NCBI GenBank assembly: GCA_020310875.1
Contig: MU260053.1
Span: 423,501-487,500 of the forward strand
Direction of reading: 5' to 3'
DNA: 64,000 nucleotides
Source: Ceratopteris richardii
Taxonomy: Eukaryota > Streptophyta > Polypodiopsida > Polypodiales > Pteridaceae
The notes below the pieces were generated by a model, which did no database searches, was not told the origin of the DNA, and saw nothing but the letters and a program-made list of their open reading frames with translations. Position 1 is the first letter of the stretch. The number at the start of each line of letters is the position of its first letter. This document shows positions 32,454 through 43,375 of this stretch, piece after piece. Position numbers and translations under genes: made by a program.

Positions 32454-34533
32454 TTGCAAACATCACTACCTTCTGTGCTGGTCTTTCCCCCTGATTTGGT
32501 GGAGTTTCTTCATCCTCGCGGTTTGTTGGCATTCACCGAGTTGTCCTGGCATTCGATAGAATGTCATCCTTACTTCGCCACAGTGATTGCGACGATTACC
32601 GATGTTGCCCCGATGGAATCTTGTTGGCCCCTCACTTTCCTTAACCCACGCACGGTGGTTACCATTAACACTGTGGATGAGATGGTTTGTCTCCTGCAAG
32701 CCGGTCATGCTGAAGTTCCTCTTCTACCATTGGCAATGCTAAAGAAGCTCTTTCCCTGACATTCCTCCAACAAATTCGCCATCCTGTGCCAACCCGAGCC
32801 AGAATGTTTGACATTGCAATTTTTGGTGACCGCCCTTAACCTCCAAAAATGCACTTACGGTATCTCTAGACCCTTTTATTCTTTGATCGATGCTCCAGCC
32901 CGTGAGCCGATCAATTGGGCATAATTCTTTTTTTGGTGCATCCATCATGAGTGCCAAACTATTGTGCGATAGTGAATGTTCCCGCACCCATCTGCCTCAC
33001 CTTCTTTCATTCCTTCTCCCGGTCGTGAACCCTATTTTGAACCTTCCGATGGGAAATCTCCTATTGCGCGAAGAGTCTGATCAGGTGATGGGACATGATG
33101 ATGATAATGAAGACCTTTTCCAATTTTTTCGGGAGAAATGCAGAAAGGTTAGCCCTTCTCAAAGCATAGTTCATGCATCCACCAGTAAGGTAATCCTTAA
33201 TGACACAGCTTCATCCCTGCATGTGTCTTTTGCCCCACCCTCACCTAAGGAACAACTTGCTGAAGATACTATTATGGAAGATGTTCAACATACCGTAACG
33301 GAAGACAAGCAATCGGAGGTCGTCATTAACACACCACCAAAGGATATAGTTGCTGACACCACCCATCAAATTGTGCAGGAAGCAGTCACTGAATCCCTCA
33401 TGCACCATGAAGCACAAATGGATAAAGTTGATTTAAATGTGCCTCCATCTCCACCGAAGTCCATGCCTAATGGTAACACTACAGAAAATCTGGTAACCCC
33501 TCCTCTTTCACCTTCTTGGGCACCCTTACCCCCTAGTTCCCCGATACGCCCTTCTTCTCCTCCTCCTCACTTGGTTGTAGTATCCCACTCTCATCCTATA
33601 CCCTCTTCACTCGATTATTCTCCCCCTTCCTCTTTTGCTACAGTTTCTATAAAAGCTTCTCTCCCATTGTCAAAATTTTTAGTACTGGATGCGTTTCTGC
33701 AATTGGCCCAGATTGGTGACTTCCTTATTCATTTATCTAAGCAAATCCCCACTCAGCTGAATGATGCTCAATAGTCCCTACGCACTGAATATCAATCAAA
33801 GGTTGATGTGTTAGAGGTAGATATTTCTCCATTGCAGGAAGAAATTTTGGTGGCTCGAGCACATTAATGTTTATTATAGGAACATGTTAAAGCTAAGGAT
33901 GATGTTATTGAAGCTAAAGACGCAGAGATCACTCTTCTCAAGCAGGCACTAATTGATAAAGATGATGCTATGACCGCTCTCGATTGTGAGTTGGCCAATA
34001 CTCACACCAGATTTACAAAAGTCGAATAGGCTTATAAGGTACTCTCTCAGAAAGCACTATAAAGTGAAACAGAACTTATGCAGGTTAGAGAAGAACTGTT
34101 CCAAAAAGGTCAAGTCATCGATGAAAAAATTGGTCGCACTATTAAGTTAAAGAAAGAAATTGAAGCTATTCAGAAGGAGCGCCAAGACTTCTTTAAGACA
34201 ATGCAATTCCAGCCGCAGGAATTAGACCGCCACGAAAAGCAACTTGGTATTTAGCAAGAACAACTTTCATGAATTGATGCAGAGATTGCTGATGCCAAGT
34301 TATGCAGAGATACAGCTATAGCCAATGACTTCTATCTTCAAGAAGCTTTCTTGCAGAGGCAAAGTGAAGTTTTGTTATCTCAAGTCATTGCTTCTAGTTT
34401 GGTGGGCACAGATGCTCATCTGGTAGAACCGCATGTTCTCCAAGAGATGTTAGAGTCTTTGAAGCAAAAAAATTGGTGCACTTTTAAATTAGCTCCCACT
34501 ATGTATATTCAAGGCATTGTCAATGGTTCTTAG
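32454..34533 (+). pseudogene. Gypsy-E extra 3' ORF: proline-rich plus coiled-coil protein
   Basis: 32454-32759 encodes a 101-residue piece (VFPPDLVEFLHPRGLLAFTE). After a frame change near 32890, one frame runs to 34533 with only about seven stops: acidic DDDNEDLFQFFREKC, a Pro/Ser-rich stretch (PLSPSWAPLPPSS), then long charged heptad-like helices (VIEAKDAEITLLKQALIDKD) and a C-terminal block (MLESLKQKNWCTFKLAP). The total is about 690 codons. No transmembrane span or signal peptide is evident, so an envelope role is not supported. I do not recognise the family. It occupies the place of the extra ORF in Gypsy-2 but shows no clear similarity to it. Confidence 0.6.
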
Positions 34534-34585
34534 CTATTTTTTTGTAATTACCCAATTTTGGGTTCGAGTTCACTGTGTGTGCTAG

Positions 34586-35147
34586 TGTTAGGCCGCCGAA
34601 ATCTAATTGTAATTACTGGAACAATGTAATTAGAAACGACGCATACCAAAAGGATGTAGCGTAACACTTGTAACTTTTTTATAATGGAAAGTGGGGAAGA
34701 AGAGATGCGCAGGGAAGCGAGATGCCAGACTGTGGGTCTGTGCAGTGCACCTGTGGGTCGCTTCAATGCAAGTTTTACTTAAACTGGTGCCTTGAATTCT
34801 TACTGTTCTGAGTATTGAATTATTTTGGTGATCTTGTCTATGTAATACTTTGTTGATGAGGATATAAGTTTAATTCTGATTGTGCATCAATCGTCGATGG
34901 AGAATCAATGTTATTCTTCATAATGAGTATTATAACTCTATCGTGGTGACGTATTCCGTATACTGTTAGAAATTTTGGTGGTGAAATTGTTAATTACAAG
35001 TTTGTTGGTGGACAAATCAGAGTAAAGTGATGAGTAACTCTACGCAATGAGTATTTCTTTGGGAAAATAATCATAGGGCCTCTGTAATATAGACCCTTGA
35101 CCATCCCAAGAACCTAGTAATTGATTTATTTCTGTTAGCCGTTAACA
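34586..35147 (+). repeat. Gypsy-E 3' LTR (562 bp)
   Basis: Starts TGTTAGGCCG and ends CCGTTAACA; pairs with 25971-26533. The terminal TGTTA/TAACA inverted ends are intact here. It is followed by AGCC, the target duplication. Confidence 0.9.
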
Positions 35148-36225
35148 AGCCTGACTCTTGACCATACACCTCACAATCTTTATGAGTGACCTATTCTTCC
35201 ATTCAGCAACCCCATGCTGTTGAGGTGTATACGACACTGTACATTGATGTTTTATCCCACATTTAGCCAGAAATGCATAAAAGTCAAAAGACATATATCC
35301 CCCCCCTCGATCAAAATGGAGGGTGCCCATTTTACATGATGATAGATTTTTAGCCAAAACCAGAAACATTTTGAAGCACATAAACACTTCCGACTTTGCC
35401 TTCAATGGATATACCCATGCATGCCTGGAAAAATCATCAATGAAAGTCACGAAGTAAAGATAGTTCCCAAAAGAAGGTGTCTACATAGGACCACAGACAT
35501 CACTATGTACAAGCTGCAATTTCTGAGTAACCCAAATTGAACCATCTTTTGGAAAGGAGGAACACTCCATTTTGCCCAAAGTACAGCTTTCACAAACATG
35601 TTTTCTAGGTGCCTCAAGTTTGGGCAAAGAGGACATCATTTCATATTTTTGCAGGCATAGCAAACTAGCAAAATTCATATGACCAAAGCGTGCATACCAA
35701 AGCTTTGCATCTGACATAGCTTAAGAATCATGCATTGCACATGTCCAATCATTTACAGATCTTTCATAATCTATGAGCTTATACAACCCATGACATAAAA
35801 TGCCAGAAGCAATAATGATGTTGCCATTCAATAGATCATGAACTGTACATCTGTCATCAAGAAATTTCACAACCAATCCAATCTTGTCTAATGCCGAAAC
35901 TGATAACAAATTTTTCTTGATCCCTAGCACAAATAAAGCATCTCACAAAGTGAAAGAACTACCATCAACAGCAGTCAAAATGATCTTACCAATTCCCATG
36001 ACAGGATAAGAGGATTTGTTGGCGCATGTAATAGTATTCCCTATAGGGGTAGGCTCGAGTGAAGAGAAGAAACTGCGTTGCGAGGTAATATGTTTGGTCG
36101 CGCCACTATCAAAGTACCAAACATCTAATTCTACTGCAGACATGCACTTGCTCATGAGAAGATGGGCCAAAACTGCAAACAGTAGTAAACGCCCATTCTT
36201 CATCCTGCACCAGATTAACAAACTC
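35148..36225 (-). pseudogene. Copia-C protease and N-terminal integrase
   Basis: Protease: VWYFDSGATKHITSQ (DSG near 36120) and MGIGKIILTAVDGSSF, then a stop at 35943. Next comes NLLSVSALDKIGL and the GAG-pre-integrase zinc region (LWYARFGHMNFASL, HVCESCTLGKM). The integrase core has VHSDVCGPM, HFDRGGGYMS and QQHGVAEWKNRS. RGGGY and AEWKN differ from the usual GGEY and AERKN. The frame ends exactly at Gypsy-E. TGA or TAG separates the sub-frames at 35481, 35721 and 35943. Confidence 0.87.
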
Positions 36226-37205
36226 TATTTTCGGTATAGAGGCCTCTGCAACAACCATTCAGGCCTCTTTCTTCTTTGCCTCTTTAGCAGCCAGTTTTGG
36301 ATAGCACTTAATGACATGATCATTTGCTTTATAGTATTTGCAAAACAATTTCTTATTTTCTGATTTCTTCTCATCTTTGTCTTCCTTCTTCGAATGTGCA
36401 TCATTTGTAGATTTCTGCTTGCTAGTAGAAGAGCTGTATTTACCTTTGCCCTTCTGACTAGCCAGGAAAGCTTGATCTGCAAAATGCATGATGGATCTAT
36501 TCTACCTAGATTGATCTTCTTGCAACAAAACATAGAATAACTCCTCAAATGACAAGGCATTTGGATTGCCTTTCATCATCAAATGAAGAGTAGAAGCAAA
36601 ACTCTGATATGAATCAGGAAGACCATTCAGAACGGTCTGCACAAGTGAGCTATTTGGTATAACTTCATCACCAGAAATCAATTGTTCTTCAAATCCTTGA
36701 TCTTTGTGAGAAAATTGTCCATAGAATCACCTTCATTCATGTGCTCACTCTCCAACTGTTTTTGGAGGTAAGCAATGTGAGCCTCATTCCTAGCCTGGTA
36801 CAATGTGGTAAGTGTATCCCAAGCATCCTTAATTGTTCTGCAAGAGCGAATGTGAGGAATAATGGCAAGTTTGACAGACAAAGCTATCAATGCATGTGCC
36901 TGAGGATCTTTGCCATCCCAACAAATTTGCTCTATAGTAGCTGCAACAGAAACAGTAGCACGAACAAGAATCTACAAAATATCATCATCTTCGACACCAT
37001 CTCCATCAGCTCCAACACCTGTATTTGCAGTACCTATATTCACAGGTGTAACATGATGTCTTTCAACACCCTGCACAATATTCCATAGTCCTTTTGCTAC
37101 TAATACATGATGCATCATATAAGCCCACAATGGGTAATTCGTACCATCCAACTTATCCTCAATAGCCAACATACGAAATACATCACTGCTTTCAGCCACG
37201 GCCAC
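36226..37205 (-). pseudogene. Copia-C Gag
   Basis: Starts MAVAESSDVFRML with KLDGTNYPLWAYMM, the usual copia Gag N-terminal motif, then IKDAWDTLTTLYQARNEAHI and MDNFLTKIKDLKN (UBN2-type gag region), ending with a Lys/Ser-rich linker and the knuckle CKYYKANDHVIKC. The knuckle should read CX2C; the second Cys is Tyr, so zinc binding is probably lost. Lesions include TAG at 36972 (CAG expected), a shift near 36680 and TGA at 36256. Confidence 0.85.
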
Positions 37206-37540
37206 TGACTACAATACCTTGATGCAGAAAAATGATTGTATCTGAAAAAGTTGAACAGAACTACCCAAACAAGTTCTGCTAGACCTATCGTAGACTTTGA
37301 GACGCTTATACTGGCGAACCAAAACTGGTATATATCTTTGGCACAAAAAGACAAAATAGCATACACAAGCACTACAATAGTGCATTTGGAGGCCGAAACG
37401 GAACAGATTGTGATTTTGCCACCACAAAGTGAAGCCGTTTTGATCTCTGAAACACCCTGATCATGCTTACCAAATTTCATGCGATTTTGAGATTGCAATT
37501 GGAGAGGTGTCAATAACACCCTAGATGAAGCGGTGACCTA

Positions 37541-37551
37541 CTCTGATACCA
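37541..37551 (-). other. Copia-C primer binding site (tRNA-Met type)
   Basis: On the minus strand TGGTATCAGAG begins 2 bp after the LTR and pairs with the 3' end of plant initiator tRNA-Met, the standard copia primer. Confidence 0.85.
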
Positions 37552-37553
37552 AT

Positions 37554-37784
37554 TGTTGGAGTTAGACGTCTCTAGAAGCACGCAAACAACACAAGGGAGA
37601 AGAAGAAGCTTGGAGCATAACACACAATATTAAATGTATTACCACTAGAATGTACAAAGATAAGTAGTCCGTTAGGGCAATAGGGGCATATACAAGCCAG
37701 GGGAAAAAAGCCTCCTAAAGAGGGAAAAAAGTGCCCTGACGGTCCTAGTGTGTTCACACACATCACTAGCTAAATGTATCAACA
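37554..37784 (-). repeat. Copia-C 5' LTR (231 bp)
   Basis: Starts TGTTGGAGTT and ends TGTATCAACA (TGTTG/CAACA-type termini) next to the primer site. On the minus strand TATATGCCCCTAT is TATA-like. Related copies lie at 55742-55930 and 57959-58184. No second LTR of this copy was found. Confidence 0.82.
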
Positions 37785-39148
37785 AATGTATGCTTATATG
37801 TGTTATCTACTCCTTCCCCACCTTTTTTCATTGTTATCTCGCATGTGTGAAGCATCGAGAGTTGTTAGATGTAGGTGAGTGATTCTCAACACTTGGTTTT
37901 TTGGACATAACTTAGTGCTCGAAAAGTCCAATAAATTCCAAGCGACTTCCGATAGATGCGTCTTGTTGAGAGTTTTGGAAAGAACCTGCTCTAACCATAT
38001 TCAAGTGTTAGAGCTAGGAGAAATCGATGATTTAGTATCTATTATGGCACCAAGTATCATGACACACACCGATGTGTAGAAGGTGTTGTGTGAGGTAGAA
38101 AATCACTCTTGCATGCACTATTTGACCTATCCATTTAAATAGGATAGGACCTTACAAATATTAGAAAAATCAAAAGAAGAAAGAATTTCTTTGTGACCAT
38201 TGATCTTGGTCGAGGTCTAAAAATAAAAACCAAGTATCATGAAAAGAGTTGTTGATGACCAATATTATCGAGACTTGTATCACTTGGTGCTCCCTACACA
38301 ATGAGATTCAGGGGCTAAATTTGAGAGAAGATACCTTTTAGGTGAGCCCTACACTTCGATGATATCACATTTGCACATATACATGGATGTGGGTAGGAAT
38401 GACACATCTTGAGTGTCATTAGGATCGTTTTAGATGAGATAGTATGAATTTTTGTAATGCAAGGGGAAAGAGGAGTGCACAAGGAGCACGAATATCACAT
38501 TAAATTTGAAAAGAAGTAGGAAAAGTCCAAGTATCACAAGTGATCGAGTCGGGTATCATTATACCTTATTCTCATGTGTCGTCGATACCTTGATAGGTGT
38601 CCTATATCATCAACACCTCACTCCCAGTCGTGTATTGTCGATACATGTTTCACGGTTGGTTGAGTGTCTTCACATGATACTCATGTATTGAGTATCATGT
38701 GTCATCTTGTGTGTGTATCGTGTATCGCCTATACCACTAAGTGTCATCACGTGACTTTGGAGTATGATGTATCATTGTTCTCTTGTGTCGTGTATCATTA
38801 GTTGCTCAAGTATCATGTGTCACCAACACTCTCAAGTGTCACGTATCATGGATATCTTGATTTTTATCATGTACCGTGAGATTTAGGTGTCGTGTATTGT
38901 TACCATTGTGAATCATGTATAGTTTAGTCCATATTATATCATGGAATTGGGTATCATGTGTCATTTGCCTCATAAGTATCATGTATCATGATTTTCTAGG
39001 ATAAGTCACATTTGGATTAGAAACAATACTTGGGGGATTTCAAACAAAAAACCCCATCTAGAGCCAAAATCCAAGACTTGAAACATTTAAAAGCAAAAGA
39101 TAGTAAGAACTTAAGGTTAGGGAGACTGAGAGGAGACCCAAGTTGTGA
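37785..39148 (+). repeat. Gypsy-D 5' LTR/leader region with a TATCATGTGTCAT array
   Basis: No coding frame. It lies upstream of Gypsy-D gag, where the 5' LTR should be; the exact ends are not found (TGTTATCTAC at about 37799 is a possible start, ACTTGGGGGATTTC at 39028 a possible leader). At about 38520-39000 many copies of a degenerate GTATCATGTGTCAT motif occur at irregular spacing. This parallels the motif array in the LTR of its relative Gypsy-2, with another motif. Confidence 0.5.
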
Positions 39149-40785
39149 ATGAACTTGAGATCACAATGTGTATTAGGGAGAAAAAGGGCTATAATTTCCT
39201 CAGTAGGAAGTGTAACTTTGAGAAGCATACACTCCACTTATTCAAAAACCTACATTGAATCGAAAGGTCAGCAAATGACAACCTCAAAAGACAAGCATAG
39301 CTCTCTCTTCTTGATTGAAACCATGTGCTTAATTAAAGGGAGTATAGAAATTCGGTATATTTTGTGTCTACTAATCCGCATGGAGTGCCTATATATCTAG
39401 ATGGACTCAACATATGAGTTGTTAGACTAAGAGACTTAAGAACCTTTGAATTAATTCAAAGACCATCAATGAAATTTGAAGATGGATTCTATGTGGATGG
39501 ACCAGGCAGTTTATACCTAATAATTGACCAAGTTAAGAGGATCAATGACATTTGGGAGATTGAAGAACCTAGTAATCTTTTCAATACAAGAAATGGAGAG
39601 CGAGCAACGACCCCTAGAGGAAATTCAATAGTATTAAATGTCTTGAGATGGGATAGAATTCCTCAAGATGACAACCTGATGGATTTTATCCAAATGTTGG
39701 CATTGTCAAGTTGTTGGAAGCAACTATGCCCATATCAAGAAGAACCATTAAGCCTACTACCATATATGAGCTACATGATCTTTTAGACTCTTCAAGAGTC
39801 ACTTATTTGGATCAATATAAAAGAAGGTATTGGGAAGTGACTAACTTAGAATGGTCGAGACTCCAATATATGGGTTTGCTAGTGTTTCCTCATAGCTAAC
39901 ATGCAACTTCTTCTCACAACCCGTAGACTTAGCAACAAAGCCAAAGAAACCCTAACATAGGGCAATGTACTTGGCAAAATATTCCTCAAAGACCTCATGT
40001 ACATTTTGCAATTCAGGCACTAGCTCTATGAATAACCCTCGAATGGACGGAGAGGCTATGAATAGACCATCCTTTCCTCAAAGACCTCCACATGGAAGGG
40101 GACTAGGTGTGCATCTAGTAGTTCAAATTACTCCTCAACCACCAGATGTGGGTAGAAATCTTAGACATTCTCAAGTGGATAAGTGCATGAAAAATCACTA
40201 TGATGGTTTAAGAGATCCCTACCATCACATGGTTGAGTTTAAACAAGTATTGCTAGTTGAGCAAGTAGTTGAATTCTTTGTTCAGTATGAAGCCTTTGGA
40301 CTCACATTGCTTGGAACGGCTTTAGCATGGTTACAACCATAAAACCATGATGGATTTTCTAATATTGAGCAATTATTGGACGAGTTCATTGCCGAATATG
40401 CAAAGAGAGTAATTGATAACAATACCTCTTCTTCAATTCATAGCTTCAAGCAAGAAAATAGTGAGTTGGTGATGCTAGCAACTAAAAGATTTAAACAGTA
40501 TGTTGACTGATGTCTAGCAAATGAAAGGCCGACCCAGCCAAAAATTCTCTCATTATTTTTGGATGGACTAACTAATGGAGGATTGAAAATCGTAGTGTAT
40601 GTCAAACAATTGAAGTCTTTGGCTGCTTGTCTTAAAAAATGCATAGATTTGGAGGAAAATTTAGATAATGACTTGAAAATTCCTTAGACTCTTGCAAAGT
40701 CTGAAGATGCATCGAGTAGTGTATCTACTCACTTCAATTGTGAAGGAATTGGTTGAATTTGTTGCCAAAAAGCTTGGAGTACAAA
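39149..40785 (+). pseudogene. Gypsy-D Gag, N-terminal and capsid parts
   Basis: Frames at 39149-39400 (MNLRSQ), 39469-39660 (FEDGFYVDGPGSLYLI, TTPRGNSI), 39711-39899 (YELHDLL, GLLVFPHS), 39965-40342 (DKCMKNHYDGLRDPYHHMV, AFGLTLLGTALAWLQP) and, past a TAA, down to about 40690 (QLLDEFIAEYAKR, KRFKQYVD, KKCIDLEENLDND). The arrangement parallels Gypsy-2 Gag almost block for block. Several stops and shifts show it is not functional. Confidence 0.8.
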
Positions 40786-40790
40786 ATCAA
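40786..40790 (+). repeat. Copia-A target-site duplication, left copy
   Basis: ATCAA directly before the left LTR; identical to 47315-47319 after the right LTR. Confidence 0.95.
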
Positions 40791-41819
40791 TGTTGATGTA
40801 TGAAACACCACAAGAAATGAATTAATGTGACACTAGAACACCTCTATGGTCACCATTAACTCATTGCCACTCCAAACTTTGAGAAATGATAGCTTAAAGT
40901 GAGAACTTTGCTTCTACAGAAATTCCTAGTCACCGAAATGACATACCTTCAGTATTTTGCTAATTTCTCCTAGCTCAAGTATTATTTCTCCATGAAACTT
41001 TATAGGCTGAAACTAGAAGAGTAGAGCTTTCCAACAAGCTATCATATGCATCAAACGGATCTCTAGAACTCAAGTTATGGCCCTCACAAGATGACCCTAT
41101 ATGACCTTCCAAAACTGGAAATTTTACCTGTTTTAGTAAGAGCGCCTGTTTAAAATTAGAATTCGATGCCTAGCATCGACTTGCAACGAGAATTCGATGT
41201 CGGGCATCGACTTGGGATGTTTTTGGCCACTTTTCAGCAGGGATTAGATGCCGGGCATCGACTTCCTGCATAAAGTCTTGATCTTTTGGACACCAAAACT
41301 ATAGGTGATTTCATGCACACTTAGAATATGACTTATCAACTGGAATTCGATGCCAGGCATCGAGTTGCTCCCATAAAACTCAACCTTTCAACATACATTC
41401 GATGCCACGCATCGACTTGCTTGGAAAACTTCAATCTTTCAAATCATTGCACAGAAGACAAACACTGGAGATGGAGGAAGAAGACTTATACACAGAACTT
41501 TAACTAGTTCTTGTCATAACTATGAAAAACTCAGAAGCTTACAAGTGCTTTCTCGCTCAGAGAAGCCCGACTATACTCAGTCATACAAAAATGAGTTCTT
41601 CTCACTTTCTCATTGTCTTCCTCATCGCGTCAGTTGATACAAACTAACTTATATAGATTTTCTTATTCTCGTGATTTTAAAAAAAACTTCTAGAACTAAA
41701 GTGAACTAACTTTACAAATATGATACATTTGTGAATTTGTCCCTTCACATAGGCATGGGGTTTTCTTCCTAAGATTTGACCTTCAAATATATGTCCAGTT
41801 AGTGATTGTTTCTCCAACA
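40791..41819 (-). repeat. Copia-A 3' LTR (1029 bp)
   Basis: Starts TGTTGATGTA and ends TCTCCAACA. Differences from the right LTR seen by eye: T/C in ATTAATGTG, C/T in GTCACCGAA, G/A in AAACTGGAA and T/G in GACTTATAC. It includes the five palindromes at 41161-41418 and the shared LTR block AGAGCTTTCCAACAAGCTAT at about 41024. Confidence 0.96.
41161..41418. repeat. Five TCGATGCCNGGCATCGA palindromes in the 3' LTR
   Basis: Units at about 41161, 41192, 41243, 41344 and 41397 follow ATTCGATGCCNGGCATCGAC, each a near-perfect palindrome of 17 bases with one or two changes. They are spaced 31-101 bp apart. The same set is repeated in the other LTR at about 46653-46910. Confidence 0.92.
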
Positions 41820-41833
41820 GCTCCCCCTCAATC
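41820..41833 (-). other. Copia-A polypurine tract
   Basis: On the minus strand TTGAGGGGGAGC directly precedes the 3' LTR, as required for plus-strand cDNA priming. Confidence 0.85.
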
Positions 41834-41856
41834 ACTAATTGACATTCCCTGTTTCT

Positions 41857-42171
41857 TCATATCATCTTCTTTTCTTTTACTCCTGCCATGCTTTTGAATC
41901 TGCTGGTCTTTACACCATCCAAGCTCTTTGTCATTATGTCTGCTAACTGATCTTTAGTAGAAATGTACTCCACTTCAATCTCCTTCTCCATTACCTTTTC
42001 TCTGAGAAAATGATACTGTATCTCTATGTGCTTTGTCCTTGCATGAAATACTGGATTTGCTGCAAGATAAAGTGAACTCATATTATCTCCATGTATTGTA
42101 GGTGTACCTTGATCAATGCCTAAGCTCTTGAACAATGTCTGCATCCATATGACTTCCTTAGCTGCTTCCAC
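41857..42171 (-). pseudogene. Copia-A RNase H C-terminal end
   Basis: The 104-codon frame shows EAAKEVIWMQTLFKSL, IHGDNMSSLYLAANP, FHARTKHIEIQYHFLRE and STKDQLADIMTKSL, the standard end of copia Pol. It is out of frame with the preceding RT-RNase H ORF: around 42168 the coding string after STEAEYK lacks about two bases relative to the family (expected KALVEAA). Only this lesion separates the two parts. Confidence 0.9.
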
Positions 42172-43375
42172 AAGTCTTGTACTCTGCTTCAGTTGATGAT
42201 AATGCTACTGTATGTTGTTTCTTTGAACACCAACTTACAAGCTTATCACCAATATATATCATGTAACCATGAGTTGATCTTCTGTCATCTTGATTACCTG
42301 CCCAATCTGAATCACTATAGGCTCTCAACTTCAAATCTGATGTAAAAGGATAATATAATCCTTCCTTTATAGTTCCTTTGATATATCTGAGAACTCTTTG
42401 ACCTGCAATCCAATGTGGGTCCTTTGGACAATGCATGAATTGTGACAAAACTCCCACTGCATAACTAAGATCAGGTCTTGTTAGTGTAGCATAAATCAAA
42501 CTACCCACAAGAGATTGATACTTCCTCATATCTTTGTAGTCTGCACCATCATATTTACTGAGCTTGTGATTAACTTCAAGTGGAGTTGAAGCTTCTCTGC
42601 AATTTTCCATATCAAACTTCTTCAACAAGTTCAGAAGATACCTTTCTTGTGACACATATATGCCATGATCTGTATAAGTAACTTCCATTCCAAGAAAGTA
42701 TGATAACTTTCCTAGGTCACTGATCTTGAATTCTTTTTCAAGCAATCTCTTTACCTCCTTGATTCCTTCATCTAAAGTACCTGTGATTATAATGTCATCT
42801 ACATAAATACAAATGTAGATTGTACCTTCCTCTGTTCTTTTGATAAGTAGACTTGAATCTGCTTTTGAACTTTGATATCCAAGATCATTGAGATACTTCA
42901 CCAGTCTATAGTTCCAAGCTCTTGGAGCTTGTTTCAATCCATACAATGCTCTTCTCAACCTACAAACAAAATTTGGATACCTGGAATCTATAAACCCTTG
43001 AGGTTGTTCCATGTATACCTCATCTGATATGTATCCATTCAAGAATGCATTTTTTATATCCAATTGACTTAGAGTCCATCCTTTTGAAGCTGCAATAGCA
43101 ATGATTGTCCTTATAGTTGACATCTTAGCTACGGGACTGAATGTCTCATCATAATCTATGCCATAGGTCTGGGCATAGCCTTTCACCACCAATCTAGCTT
43201 TGTATCTGGCTATACTTCCATCTGCAAGCTTCTTCACTTTATAAACCCATTTATTTCCAATTACTTTCTTACCATTTGGTTTAGGAACAAGTTCCCATGT
43301 CTTGTTCTCCTCCAGTGCATTGAACTCTTCCTTCATTGCTTCTTCCCATTGCTTCTTCCCATTGCTTCTTCCCAT
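42158..43375 (-). pseudogene. Copia-A reverse transcriptase and RNase H
   Basis: A 405-codon frame with [83 protein letters not shown] (YVDD at 42794-42805), GSLIYATLTRPDLSYAVGVL, then RNase H AYSDSDWAGNQDDRRSTHGY and ALSSTEAEYK. All catalytic residues I can check are present. It is disconnected upstream by the 13-bp repeat expansion and downstream by the small deletion; otherwise intact. Confidence 0.94.

Larger units (their letters stand above)
25971..35147 (+). mobile_element. Gypsy-E: complete but decayed Ty3/gypsy element with an extra 3' ORF
   Basis: A 9177-bp insertion with LTRs at both ends, a 4-5 bp target duplication, a primer site, gag with zinc knuckles, protease, RT, RNase H, integrase and then a roughly 690-codon extra ORF before the 3' LTR. 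The LTRs differ at roughly one site in ten by eye, so it is much older than Copia-A. It interrupts the integrase gene of Copia-C. The coding region has more than twenty stops, many explained by CAG-to-TAG or CGA-to-TGA. It has no second protease, unlike Gypsy-2. Confidence 0.9.
23836..37784 (-). mobile_element. Copia-C: Ty1/copia element split by Gypsy-E, 3' end truncated
   Basis: The minus-strand order is a 231-bp 5' LTR, Met-tRNA primer site, gag, protease, integrase (down to 35148), then Gypsy-E, then the rest of integrase, RT and part of RNase H (25970 to about 23836). Removing Gypsy-E and one copy of its target duplication rejoins the integrase frame smoothly, so this was one element of about 4.8 kb. 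No 3' LTR is present at the left end. Stops are numerous and mostly TAG or TGA. Two further pieces of this family lie at 55236-55930 and 57959-58184. Confidence 0.88.

Noticed and set aside
32454-33774. Retroviral-type envelope gene in Gypsy-E
   Set aside because: No signal peptide, transmembrane span or furin-like site is visible; Pro-rich and coiled-coil composition only.
23840-35000. Genetic-code reassignment (TAG=Gln, TGA=Arg) because of many in-frame stops at those codons
   Set aside because: The REI1-like exon and Copia-A use the standard code, frameshifts co-occur, and C-to-T deamination in methylated DNA explains the pattern.
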